A stretch of 64,000 bases of DNA, taken from Lacticigenium naphthae DSM 19658 (GTDB lineage Bacteria; Bacillota; Bacilli; Lactobacillales; Carnobacteriaceae_A). The stretch lies in contig NZ_AUEG01000005.1 in assembly GCF_000425865.1 (NCBI RefSeq), positions 35,273 to 99,272 on the forward strand, read 5' to 3'. Under the pieces are notes generated by a model that worked only from the letters and a program-made list of their open reading frames with translations, ran no database searches and was not told the DNA's origin. The translations under genes and the position numbers were made by a program. Shown in pieces: positions 36,435-44,597 of this stretch. How positions within the stretch are numbered: position 1 is the first letter of the stretch; each line of letters opens with the position of its first letter.

Positions 36435-36446
36435 CGTCATTTTCGT
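36435..36446. promoter_or_regulatory. Island operator copy 2 (str-like promoter)
   Basis: CGTCATTTTCGT lies just after the minus-strand promoter TTGTCA (36483-36478) with GATATA (36461-36456), between that promoter and the Cro-like gene. A repressor here would block the early operon. Confidence 0.6.
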
Positions 36447-36496
36447 CTTTCTATGTATATCTTATCAGAAACGGTTTTGACAAGCAACAACTTTTT

Positions 36497-36508
36497 CGTC
36501 ATTTTCGT
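36497..36508. promoter_or_regulatory. Island operator copy 3 (stl-like promoter)
   Basis: CGTCATTTTCGT overlaps the -35 position for the TATAAT at 36530-36535 that serves the Stl-like regulator. This fits autoregulation. Confidence 0.6.
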
Positions 36509-36555
36509 AGTTTTTTTATTTAATTTGTGTATAATAGAGATATGGAGGTGTCAAA

Positions 36556-37278
36556 GTGGATAAAGACAAAAAACAAATTGGCTTGAGGATTCAAAATATA
36601 CGATTAAGCAAGAATATGACTTTAAAAGAATTCGGTACAATATTTTCTCCAGCTGCTGCAGATAGTATTATTTCTCGCTGGGAAAGAGGTGTTAGTCTAC
36701 CTAACAAAAAAAGATTGAATAAAATAGCTGAATACGGGGATATGTCTATTGATGAATTACTATATGGAAGTTATGAGAATGTTGTTAAAGAATTAATCGA
36801 GGAAGCAAATTATTATAGTAATAATGGAGAATTTAAAGAATTAGATTTAGATCCTAAAGGTTTAAAAGTAACTTTAAATGAAATATCTTCTTTCTACTGG
36901 AGGTATTATCTTAAAGTTGCTAATGAAAATAATGAAAAACAGAACCATCAAGAAAAAATCGACTTCTTATATAGAATGATTGCAAATGAATGCAAGAATC
37001 AAGATATACGTATGACTGATTATAAAAAAATATTTCAATGTATTCACACATTTTTTACAGATACTATTTTTCTCAACTCGTATTCAAACTATGGATTTGT
37101 AGATTACACTCTAGATCAATTATTAAATATTATAAACGTGAAGAATCTTGAGTACATCAGTCTTGCTAAAAAACAAGGTGTTTCTATTGATTCAAACTTA
37201 CTGGCTGAAACTAATAATATACTAACTGATACTATGAAGAAAGTTCAAGAAAAGAAAAAGAAATACCCTAACGAATAA
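36556..37278 (+). CDS. Stl-like master regulator with N-terminal helix-turn-helix
   Basis: The 240-residue protein has an XRE helix-turn-helix at residues about 8-65 (IRLSKNMTLKEFGTIF, then SIISRWERGVSLPN). A 150-residue C-terminal domain without known motifs follows, which in SaPI Stl repressors is the part bound by a helper-phage protein. No peptidase motif of the LexA/CI type is visible, so SOS self-cleavage is unlikely (inference). The GTG start has ATGGAGG 8 bases upstream. It is divergent from the Cro-like gene and followed by the integrase on the same strand, as in SaPIs. Confidence 0.75.
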   Translation: MDKDKKQIGLRIQNIRLSKNMTLKEFGTIFSPAAADSIISRWERGVSLPNKKRLNKIAEYGDMSIDELLYGSYENVVKELIEEANYYSNNGEFKELDLDPKGLKVTLNEISSFYWRYYLKVANENNEKQNHQEKIDFLYRMIANECKNQDIRMTDYKKIFQCIHTFFTDTIFLNSYSNYGFVDYTLDQLLNIINVKNLEYISLAKKQGVSIDSNLLAETNNILTDTMKKVQEKKKKYPNE

Positions 37279-37335
37279 TTTAAAAAGCCCTTTTACATAC
37301 CCGTTGCCCACGTGTGTTAAAAGGAGAAATTTAAA

Positions 37336-38481
37336 ATGCTGAAAATTAAAAGTTATCAAAAGAAAGACGGTCAAACTTATTATAAGTTTCATACCTATCT
37401 CGGTTTAGATGAATCTGGGAAGGTCGTTCGTGCTGGTCGTCAAGGTTTCACAACTGAAAAAGAAGCTCGTCAAGTTGCTATGAAACTTAAGAGTGAGTTC
37501 CAGGAATACGGTTATCAGAAACCAACGTATGAAACGTTTAAAGAAGTATTTGAATTATGGTTTGAATCAGTCTATAAACGTGACGTACGAGAAAGTACGG
37601 CCGTTAAAACAAAAGAGCTGTTCGATAATCACATCTTAAAAGAGTTCGGTCATATGCGAGTATCTAAGATAACTAAAGTTCATTGTAGAGTCGCAATCAA
37701 CAAATGGAATAAAACCTTAAGCAAAACTAAGATAATGAAAAACTATTGTAATCGAGTTTTTGATTTCGCCATTGATGATTTAGACTTAATTAAAACAAAT
37801 CCAATGGAGCGAATCAAAGTACCAAAATTTAAAAAAGAAAAAGCTCAAGTGGATTTCTACAATAAAGAAGAATTGAAACAGTTTTTGGAGTGTGTAAACA
37901 AAGAGTCTGATCCTAAATGGTCTGTCATTTTTCGCTTACTGGCTTTTAGCGGTATGCGTAAAGGGGAATTATTAGGCCTGCAATGGAAGAAGGTAAACTT
38001 TGAAGATAATACCTTGACCATTGACCAAACTCTCACAAGAGGGGAAAACAATACGCTTATCATTCAAGACACGAAAACGAACGCTGGTAATCGTGTTATA
38101 ACTATGGACTCTAAGACAATGGCTATTCTTAAAGAGTGGCGTACACAACAACGTTTGGACTTCTTGAAGTTAGGTATGAACACGAATAAACCAAATCAAT
38201 ATGTATTTACTCAATACAAAGATAATGGCTTTATCCAACACGCTAACATTACAAATGCCATTAATAGAATCATTAAGAAACATGATCTAAAGAAAATAAC
38301 AGTTCATCAACTACGACACTCACACTGCTCTTTACTGTTTGAGTCTGGAGCAAGTATCAAAGAAGTACAAGAAAGATTAGGCCATTCGTCATATGAAGTT
38401 ACTTTAAACATCTATACTCACGTAACTGAACAAAAGAAAGATGAGGCTGCCGATAGATTCGCTCAACACGTGGGGTTCTAA
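37336..38481 (+). CDS. int: Tyrosine site-specific integrase of the ssrA island
   Basis: The 381-residue recombinase has an N-terminal arm-binding domain (residues 1-60), a core-binding domain (about 65-165) and the catalytic domain. The catalytic residues are R208 in SGMRKGE, a Lys near 247, H324 and R327 in HQLRHSH, H350 in LGHSS and the nucleophile Y360 in NIYTH. All are present, so it should be active. It lies next to attR in ssrA. A terminator at 38541-38581 separates it from the att site. Confidence 0.93.
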   Translation: MLKIKSYQKKDGQTYYKFHTYLGLDESGKVVRAGRQGFTTEKEARQVAMKLKSEFQEYGYQKPTYETFKEVFELWFESVYKRDVRESTAVKTKELFDNHILKEFGHMRVSKITKVHCRVAINKWNKTLSKTKIMKNYCNRVFDFAIDDLDLIKTNPMERIKVPKFKKEKAQVDFYNKEELKQFLECVNKESDPKWSVIFRLLAFSGMRKGELLGLQWKKVNFEDNTLTIDQTLTRGENNTLIIQDTKTNAGNRVITMDSKTMAILKEWRTQQRLDFLKLGMNTNKPNQYVFTQYKDNGFIQHANITNAINRIIKKHDLKKITVHQLRHSHCSLLFESGASIKEVQERLGHSSYEVTLNIYTHVTEQKKDEAADRFAQHVGF

Positions 38482-38540
38482 GGGCTTTACCCACTTCATC
38501 AGTTGAAATGTGCATAGAATCGCTCTCTCATCACAACGAA

Positions 38541-38581
38541 AAAAGAGTATCTAATATAGTCATTAGGTACTCTACATTTTT
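38541..38581 (+). terminator. Terminator after the integrase
   Basis: GAGTATCTAAT pairs with ATTAGGTACTC (one G-T pair) across a 6-base loop, with A/T-rich ends, about 60 bases after the int stop. Confidence 0.75.
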
Positions 38582-38620
38582 ACCGGTTTTCCTTCAAAAT
38601 ATACGAGAACGTTTGTTCGT

Positions 38621-38641
38621 ATGCAAGGAAACCATGCAAGG
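38621..38641 (+). repeat. Right integrase arm-type repeats
   Basis: ATGCAAGG at 38621-38628 and 38634-38641, 13 bp apart, match the pair at the left end in sequence, spacing and strand. An inverted CCTTGCA follows at 38657-38663. Confidence 0.65.
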
Positions 38642-38644
38642 AAA

Positions 38645-38705
38645 CAAAAAAAGAAGCCTTGCAACGTTGGAAGAATAGCTTCACACCAACGATTACAAGA
38701 CTTCT
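38645..38705 (-). terminator. Island-borne terminator for ssrA
   Basis: On the minus strand, about 15 bases after the tmRNA 3' end, a long imperfect hairpin (CGTTGG/CCAACG core, GAAG/CTTC and CTTG/CAAG outer pairs) runs into seven T. It is inside the island and overlaps an arm-site-like repeat. Confidence 0.65.
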
Positions 38706-38718
38706 ATTATAAATTACT

Positions 38719-38732
38719 ATGGAGACGAGGGG
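38719..38732. repeat. attR core at the 3' end of ssrA
   Basis: ATGGAGACGAGGGG forms the end of the tmRNA acceptor and T-arm-proximal sequence and is identical to 26863-26876. The island therefore keeps the tmRNA sequence intact after insertion. Confidence 0.85.
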
Positions 38733-39083
38733 AGTCGAACCCCTGTCCAAATACATCGACACTCAAGTATCTACGTTCATAGTTATACTATTAGGAATTC
38801 GCGCCACAGTAGCCGTATAACAGGCATCCTACTTTGCTAGTCTGATGATCTCTTCCACTTCTTCCAGACGGAAAGAAGTGGCGTATCCCACTAATTTATA
38901 GGACCCGGGGCCGAGCACATGGACGATGCCGGTCGGATCACGCTAAGCTGTTATTACGCAGCTAAAGCGTAAGTGTTTTGTTTGTTGTTTGCAGTTATAT
39001 TTAACTGTAACGTTGGTACGCAGCCGTAACCTGCGGAACGCAACCTAAGCTCAATCTGCACCTGTCGAATCCATAACGTCCCC
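38720..39083 (-). ncRNA. ssrA: Transfer-messenger RNA (tmRNA)
   Basis: The 5' end, GGGGACGTTATGGATTCGAC at 39083, is the conserved tmRNA start. The 3' end carries a T-arm (GGTTCGACTCC) and the acceptor strand CGTCTCC plus discriminator A; CCA is not encoded. The tag frame encodes ANNKQNTYALAA (38992-38957) followed by TAA, with the usual ALAA protease signal. It rescues stalled ribosomes with SmpB, whose gene lies 2.7 kb away with rnr. The 3' end is the island's attachment site. A hairpin and an extended -10-like TGGTATTCT lie upstream. Confidence 0.95.
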
Positions 39084-39262
39084 AGATTCAAAATACACAG
39101 ACTTACTTCTAAGTCTAATACTAGAATACCACATTTCTTTCTAAAAAGAAAGTATGTTCCCATTTCAATCAAAAATACTTTTTATATTCACAAGCCTATC
39201 TTTTTATGAATATGTTTGGTAATCTTACCAATAATAATAAAACTATAGAATGAGGCAATCAT

Positions 39263-40018
39263 ATGGACCAAAAAATTTCTCAGTTACAACAATATATAGC
39301 AGAAGCAAACCAAATTACTTTTTTTGGAGGAGCAGGTGTTTCAACTGAAAGTGGTTTGCCCGATTACCGCTCCTCTACTGGACGGTACAAAGAATTAGAA
39401 AGAAAAGGAATTGATCCAAAAGTTTTGATGAGTAAACGATTTATGCTCAATCATCCCGAAATATTTTTCAGAAGACCCGACAAAGAATCAGCTCCAAAAA
39501 AACCAGAACCGAATGCAGCCCATTATTACTTAGCAAAATTAGAAGAAGCACGAAAAGATATTCGAATTGTAACTCAAAACGTAGACGGTTTGCACCAGAG
39601 AGCCGGCAGTCGCTTTGTGTTAGAGCTTCACGGGAGTGATCACTATTGGTATTGTATGGATTGTGAGAGAAAGTATCAACGGGCTGAGCTAACTCGCGAC
39701 GAGGAAGGAATTCCACGGTGCCCCATCGATCGAGGGATCATTCGCCCAGCTGTGATTCTCTTTGGTGAAAACCCGGATCCTAGCGTTATTCAAAAGAGTA
39801 AAGATACAATTGCCCAATCTGATTTACTGATTATCGCTGGAACCTCTCTCTCGGTTTATCCAGCCAAGAACCTCACACATTATTTTAAAGGAAAACATGT
39901 CGTAGTAATTAACGAAGAAGCAATTCCTACCCCCAAGTTGACTATTGATTTATTTATTCAAGCACCTGTTGGTCAAACGTTAAGTCGCTTACCAAATCCA
40001 TTGGATACTTTTATATAA
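39263..40018 (+). CDS. Sirtuin-type NAD-dependent protein deacylase
   Basis: The 251-residue protein has the NAD-binding GGAGVSTESGLPDYRS (22-37), catalytic TQNVDGLHQ (104-112) and the active-site His123 in LELHGS. The zinc site is unusual: C131, C134 and C153 are present, but the fourth position is Asp156 (CPID instead of CPxC). The GIPDFRS motif reads GLPDYRS. It would remove acyl groups from lysines using NAD+. GAGG lies 7 bases before the ATG. It is a single gene with its own terminator, between ssrA and a HAD hydrolase. Confidence 0.88.
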   Translation: MDQKISQLQQYIAEANQITFFGGAGVSTESGLPDYRSSTGRYKELERKGIDPKVLMSKRFMLNHPEIFFRRPDKESAPKKPEPNAAHYYLAKLEEARKDIRIVTQNVDGLHQRAGSRFVLELHGSDHYWYCMDCERKYQRAELTRDEEGIPRCPIDRGIIRPAVILFGENPDPSVIQKSKDTIAQSDLLIIAGTSLSVYPAKNLTHYFKGKHVVVINEEAIPTPKLTIDLFIQAPVGQTLSRLPNPLDTFI

Positions 40019-40022
40019 GCTA

Positions 40023-40083
40023 AGACCACATATTTCTCAAAAATTGCCTTTAAGCAAATTCGGGAAACATGTGGCCTTTTTTT
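40023..40083 (+). terminator. Terminator after the sirtuin gene
   Basis: CCACATATTTC pairs with GGAAACATGTGG across a longer A/T-rich loop and runs into nine T. Confidence 0.75.
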
Positions 40084-40860
40084 TTAAATCAAATTGAGTT
40101 GTTTTAATCCTTCTATTACTCCACCATTTGAATGATCACTTGTAATAAACTGTGCAGCTTCTTTAATCTCTGAGATTCCATTTCCCATAGCTACGCCATA
40201 ATCAGCACGTTTGATCATTTCAATATCATTTGGCCCATCACCAAAAGCATATACAGGTATATCAAACAGATTTGTAGATTTAATCAACGAATCGATAGCC
40301 GTGGCTTTTGAATTGCCTTTTGAAATGGTATCAATACTATGGGGTGTATTCCTATAAAATGATAACTCAGGGAAAGCATTTCGAAAGTCAGCATCCAGAG
40401 CGGTGTTTTTTGTTACAACTAAAAGCATTAAAATTTCTTCTTTTGTGTATAATTTTGGATCTACTGCAGGCGGATTTTCATGTAAATAAGCATAGGTATC
40501 CACAATATTCTGATTATGATGAGTAATACGAATTTTATCTTCTGAATAAAACGAAAGAGCGACTTTCTTTTCTTCCGTCATTCGAATGACTCGTTCAATA
40601 ATATCAATTGGAATAACTGACCGATACACTTCTTTTCCTTCAAATTGTATATATTGACCATTTAATGTGATAAATGAATCGATGACTGTTTCATCTAGAA
40701 CGTGTTGAATTTCAATCATACTTCTACCTGTGGCGATAAACGGAACGTGTCCATTATCTTTCATCATGGCTAAAGCCTCTTTAACCGCGGGATCTACTTT
40801 TGACTGTTTATTTAATAAGGTTCCATCTAAATCGAAGAACACTAAAGATTTCGCTTTCAC
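40084..40860 (-). CDS. Cof-type HAD-family phosphatase
   Basis: The 258-residue protein has HAD motif I FFDLDGTLLN (about 8-17), with the nucleophile and acid/base Asp. Motif II is FIATGRS (near 40) and motif IV FGDGPNDIEMI (about 210-220). The large C2-type cap is typical of Cof/YwpJ phosphatases acting on sugar phosphates or flavin precursors. It lies 21 bases after the histidine phosphatase gene, suggesting a two-gene operon. The substrate is unknown. Confidence 0.88.
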   Translation of the reverse strand: MKAKSLVFFDLDGTLLNKQSKVDPAVKEALAMMKDNGHVPFIATGRSMIEIQHVLDETVIDSFITLNGQYIQFEGKEVYRSVIPIDIIERVIRMTEEKKVALSFYSEDKIRITHHNQNIVDTYAYLHENPPAVDPKLYTKEEILMLLVVTKNTALDADFRNAFPELSFYRNTPHSIDTISKGNSKATAIDSLIKSTNLFDIPVYAFGDGPNDIEMIKRADYGVAMGNGISEIKEAAQFITSDHSNGGVIEGLKQLNLI

Positions 40861-40881
40861 TTAAAAACTCCTCTTTTCATT

Positions 40882-41562
40882 TTAATCAATATCTGTAAAG
40901 TGAGAAACATCATTGTAACTTTCTAAATGATATTTCCCCTCATAATAACTAGCTACCGAGACACTGGCATTTAATAAAGAATCCGGATTTTTCAATTCAG
41001 GTAACAAGTTGATCAAGAGATACCGTATCGTTCCTCCATGAGCAACTACTAAAACATTTTCTCCTGTATCACGATGGCGGTCTACTAATTCAAGCAAACC
41101 TTCTTCAATACGCGACCAGAAAGTCATAAAGTCTTCGGCATCATGATATGGATCTGCTTGTAAAGTTCCATTCATTCTTTCGGGAATGGTTGTATTTCTA
41201 AACATTTCTTTCTTCGATTCAAATCCTAATTCATCGGCAACTTTTGTCCATACATTACTCCCGATATCACCCTCAAATGATCCAAAGAACACTTCTCTAA
41301 ACTGTTTCATTTCATTAATAGACAGACCAAAAGCATGTTTGTTTTCACCTAAAATAATGCGGGCAGTTTCAATTGTACGGGTCAAATCACTGGAATAAAC
41401 TGCATCAAACTTAACATCTGCCAGTCCTTCACCGCTTCTTTTCACATCTCTTACTCCACTATCTGTTAATGGAGCATTGCTCCAACCCTGCATTCTTCCA
41501 TAATGATTCAAGTATGTTTCACCGTGTCGCACAAAATAGAACGTGACACCTTTCTTAGCCAT
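40882..41562 (-). CDS. Histidine phosphatase family protein (phosphoglycerate-mutase-like)
   Basis: The 226-residue protein has the phosphohistidine motif VRHGETYLN (about 12-20), a second catalytic Arg in SSDLTRTIETA, and AHGGTIR (about 174-180) with the second His. This is the branch of broad-specificity phosphatases rather than a glycolytic mutase; glycolytic mutase is supplied by gpmI in this window. AAGGAGG precedes the ATG. It is followed by the HAD phosphatase. Confidence 0.88.
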   Translation of the reverse strand: MAKKGVTFYFVRHGETYLNHYGRMQGWSNAPLTDSGVRDVKRSGEGLADVKFDAVYSSDLTRTIETARIILGENKHAFGLSINEMKQFREVFFGSFEGDIGSNVWTKVADELGFESKKEMFRNTTIPERMNGTLQADPYHDAEDFMTFWSRIEEGLLELVDRHRDTGENVLVVAHGGTIRYLLINLLPELKNPDSLLNASVSVASYYEGKYHLESYNDVSHFTDID

Positions 41563-41713
41563 GAATTTTCCTCCTTATTCGTTCATCAATACTATTCTAC
41601 CAAATTTTTCTCTAAATTACGAAAAGGATTTCTTGTTTTAGGGGCAGTGAAATCGACTCTGTATCATTAGATATATATTAGCACATTTATCTAAAAATAT
41701 TGCTTACTATACT

Positions 41714-41748
41714 GAAAAGAGACCAGAATTTTATTCTAGCCTCTCTTT
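41714..41748 (-). terminator. Terminator after smpB
   Basis: AGAGGCTAGAAT pairs with ATTCTGGTCTCT (with G-T pairs) and is followed by TTTTC on the minus strand. It ends the secG-est-rnr-smpB transcript. Confidence 0.75.
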
Positions 41749-41750
41749 TC

Positions 41751-42212
41751 TCAATAGCGTTCTTTTAGCGCACGATCGACTTCTCGTTTTTGATCTTTTC
41801 GTTTCAAAGTTTCCCGTTTATCGTATTGTTTCTTCCCTTTTGCTAATCCAATCAGAACTTTAGCATACCCATTTTTTATATATACCTTTAATGGGACTAA
41901 CGTTACACCAGTTGATTTTGTTTCTTCAACCAGCCGATTGATTTGTTTCTTCTTCAATAATAATTTTCGCGTTCGCACTGGATCATGATTAAACAAATTC
42001 CCCTGTTCATAGGGTGCAATGTGTACATTACTTAAGAACGCTTCACCATCGCGGATTTGTGCATATCCATCTTTTAAATTAATTCGTCCTGCACGGATGG
42101 ATTTTATTTCAGTTCCCGTTAGCACAATGCCGGCTTCAACGGTATCTAAAATCGTATACTCATAACGAGCTTTTCTATTTTGAGCGATTAGTTTTCCTTC
42201 ACCTTTAGGCAT
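41751..42212 (-). CDS. smpB: SsrA-binding protein SmpB
   Basis: The 153-residue protein has the SmpB start ([20 protein letters not shown]), ELL-like [16 protein letters not shown] and the C-terminal basic tail [19 protein letters not shown]. It binds tmRNA and brings it to stalled ribosomes. Length is normal. It follows rnr by about 27 bases, the usual Firmicutes order, and lies near ssrA. Confidence 0.97.
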   Translation of the reverse strand: MPKGEGKLIAQNRKARYEYTILDTVEAGIVLTGTEIKSIRAGRINLKDGYAQIRDGEAFLSNVHIAPYEQGNLFNHDPVRTRKLLLKKKQINRLVEETKSTGVTLVPLKVYIKNGYAKVLIGLAKGKKQYDKRETLKRKDQKREVDRALKERY

Positions 42213-42239
42213 TGTTTTCCTCCACCCTATTTTTTCTTT

Positions 42240-44597
42240 CTATTGCTTTTTTTTGTTTTTATTATCTGTTTTCTGATTTGTTTGTCTTACTTTAAAGTTA
42301 GGTTTCCCGCTAGATTTTTTCCCACTGGTAGACTGAGATTTTGATTTGGGTTTTGATTGTGCTTGTGATTTGGATTTTGGCTTACTTGAACGCACTGGTT
42401 TTTTATTGCTGACTTCTATTTGATCTTTTTTATCGAGAACAATTTCAAAATCGATTTCCCGAATATCTGGATCGACACTCACTAATTTAACTTTAATTGT
42501 TTGACCAATTCGATAAACTTTTCCAGCACGTTCACCAATTAGCATCAGTCCTCTTTCGTTAAATTCGTAATAGTCATCTTTCATTGTTGAAACATGGACG
42601 AGCCCCTCAACTGTATTCGGCAACTGAATGAACATACCAAAACCAGTAATGGAGACGATGATTCCATCAAAAATCTCTCCAACTTTGCTTAGCATATATT
42701 CTGCCTTTTTCATTTCATCGGTTTCTCTTTCCGCGTCAACTGCACGTCTTTCTGTCATTGAACTACGTTCAGCAATATCGGGCAATTTTTCATTCCATTT
42801 TTTCTTGATTGCTTGAGAAGTTCCCTCATCTATATACGTATGGATCAATCGATGTAAAATAAGATCCGGGTAACGTCTAATAGGTGAAGTGAAGTGAGAA
42901 TAGTAATCTGCCCCCAATCCGAAGTGTCCAATAGGTTCCACATCATATTTTGCTTGTTTCATACTACGGAGCATTAACATAGAAATAACTGCTTCTTCTG
43001 TTTTACCTTTTACTTGTTCCATAACTTTTTGTAAGTTTTTAGGAGAGACAGTATCTTTCGTTCCTTTAACATTGATACCAAATCCTGTCACAAACTCTAG
43101 GAACCGTTGCATTTTTTCTTCATCAGGTTGTTCATGAATCCGAAATAAAATGGGTAATTGCTTTTTCGCATAATGTTCAGAAACCGTTTCATTTGCAGCA
43201 AGCATGAACGATTCAATCAAGCGTTCCCCAACTCCACGTTCCCTTAAAACAATATCTAAAGGTTTACCGTCTTCATCAACTAGGATCTTGGCTTCTTTGG
43301 AATCAAAATCGATTGAACCACGTTTCTCTCTTTTAGCTTCTAAAATATGGTGTAATTCAGCCATTAGGTCGAACATATCTATTAAATCAGCATATTCATT
43401 ACGGGTAGTAGGATTTTCTTCATCGAGAATTTCATTTACTGCCTGATACGTCATTCGCTGCGAAGAACGGATGACACTTGGGAAAATATCGTGATCGATT
43501 ACATTCCCTTTTGAGTCAATTTCCATTGTGCAACTCATTGTTAAGCGATCAACATTTGGATTTAACGAACAAATACCATTTGACAAACGCTGCGGGATCA
43601 TCGGTATTACTCTATCAGTTAAATATACACTCGTTCCGCGTTCATATGCTTCTTTATCAATTGCTTTATTTTCTTTTACATAGTGAGAGACATCAGCGAT
43701 GTGTACACCTAAATAGTAGTTTCCATTACTTAATTTTTTAACACCGATAGCATCATCTAAATCTTTCGCATCTGCACCATCTATGGTTACAATAACTTCA
43801 TCTCGTAAATCGACTCTTCCTTTTAAATCTTCTTTAGTAATTTCATCGGGAACCCGATTGGCTTCTTCAATAACTTCTTGTGGGAATTCTGCAGGAATAC
43901 CATGTTTATAAACAACCGTTAAAATGTCTACACCCGGATCATTTTTATGCCCGATTACTGATGTGACAATCCCTTGCATACCATGCGGTAAATCTTTTGT
44001 TGGGTATTGTGTAATTTCTACTTGAACAATACTACCTTCTACTGGTTTTACACCTTTACGTTCAATGAAAATACGTACATCTGATAATTCTTTATTTTGA
44101 GGCTCTACAAATCCATATAAGCCCATTTCTTTTTCTTCCTCAGGTGAATAAGCTATAAATTCCCCCACTAACTGAGAAGTGCCTCTTTCCAAAATGGATT
44201 GAACTTCTCCTTCTGCTCCTCGATCTCGCCATTCTTCAGCTTTTTTCGTAATCCGAATACTGACAATGTCACCTTCCATTGCAAAATTTGTTTTATTTGG
44301 AGGAATAAATACATCTTTTTCTTCCTCTTCTAATTCAACAAACCCAAATCCTTTAGTATTACTTCTAAATTTCCCTGACAAAACTGGTTTCTTAACAGCT
44401 AATTTGAATTTCCCTTTTTTATTCAGGAAAACTTTTCCTTCACGTTCTAAGTCAGCTAAAGCATTGACAAGTTTCTTAAATTCTCTAAACCCAGTTAATT
44501 CCATTCCTTCACTTATATCATTTACTTCAAAAGCTACTTTTTCGCTTTTATCCATATAAATAAGGACGGATTCTTTTAAAGCGTCATACTTTCCCAT
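42240..44597 (-). CDS. rnr: Ribonuclease R
   Basis: The 785-residue 3'-5' exoribonuclease has an N-terminal helix-turn-helix and cold-shock domains (up to about residue 230). The RNB catalytic domain includes DLRDEVIVTIDGADAKDLDDA, with the metal-binding Asp cluster. A C-terminal S1 domain (SITGFGMFIQLPNTVEGLVH) and a Lys/Ser-rich tail follow. RNase R works with tmRNA-SmpB to degrade non-stop mRNAs. I start it at the ATG at 44597, which overlaps the esterase stop by one base and has GGAGG upstream. The in-frame start at 44615 is less likely. Confidence 0.96.
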   Translation of the reverse strand: MGKYDALKESVLIYMDKSEKVAFEVNDISEGMELTGFREFKKLVNALADLEREGKVFLNKKGKFKLAVKKPVLSGKFRSNTKGFGFVELEEEEKDVFIPPNKTNFAMEGDIVSIRITKKAEEWRDRGAEGEVQSILERGTSQLVGEFIAYSPEEEKEMGLYGFVEPQNKELSDVRIFIERKGVKPVEGSIVQVEITQYPTKDLPHGMQGIVTSVIGHKNDPGVDILTVVYKHGIPAEFPQEVIEEANRVPDEITKEDLKGRVDLRDEVIVTIDGADAKDLDDAIGVKKLSNGNYYLGVHIADVSHYVKENKAIDKEAYERGTSVYLTDRVIPMIPQRLSNGICSLNPNVDRLTMSCTMEIDSKGNVIDHDIFPSVIRSSQRMTYQAVNEILDEENPTTRNEYADLIDMFDLMAELHHILEAKREKRGSIDFDSKEAKILVDEDGKPLDIVLRERGVGERLIESFMLAANETVSEHYAKKQLPILFRIHEQPDEEKMQRFLEFVTGFGINVKGTKDTVSPKNLQKVMEQVKGKTEEAVISMLMLRSMKQAKYDVEPIGHFGLGADYYSHFTSPIRRYPDLILHRLIHTYIDEGTSQAIKKKWNEKLPDIAERSSMTERRAVDAERETDEMKKAEYMLSKVGEIFDGIIVSITGFGMFIQLPNTVEGLVHVSTMKDDYYEFNERGLMLIGERAGKVYRIGQTIKVKLVSVDPDIREIDFEIVLDKKDQIEVSNKKPVRSSKPKSKSQAQSKPKSKSQSTSGKKSSGKPNFKVRQTNQKTDNKNKKKQ

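Larger units (their letters stand above)
26863..38732 (+). mobile_element. Phage-inducible chromosomal island (PICI-like satellite) in ssrA
   Basis: The island of about 11.87 kb is bounded by the 14-bp direct repeat ATGGAGACGAGGGG; the right copy is the 3' end of ssrA. Gene order from the right end inward is: integrase (+), Stl-like regulator (+), then minus-strand Cro-like regulator, excisionase-like protein, small proteins, primase, SF3 helicase, AT-rich iteron origin, small phage-type proteins, HNH nuclease, small terminase, and small accessory genes. There is no large terminase, portal, capsid, tail, lysin or holin gene. Divergent int/regulator genes against a long replication-packaging operon, an origin 3' of rep, and a lone TerS are the hallmarks of SaPI/PICI satellites (established knowledge). 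Helper phage and inducer are unknown. Confidence 0.85.

Noticed and set aside
26863..38732. Complete or degraded tailed prophage
   Set aside because: No large terminase, portal, protease, capsid, tail, holin or lysin gene is present, while replication, regulation and integration genes look complete and compact. A satellite fits better.
38954..39172. Minus-strand ORF of 72 codons over tmRNA
   Set aside because: Only its last 12 codons are real coding sequence, the tmRNA tag; the rest is structural RNA and its leader.
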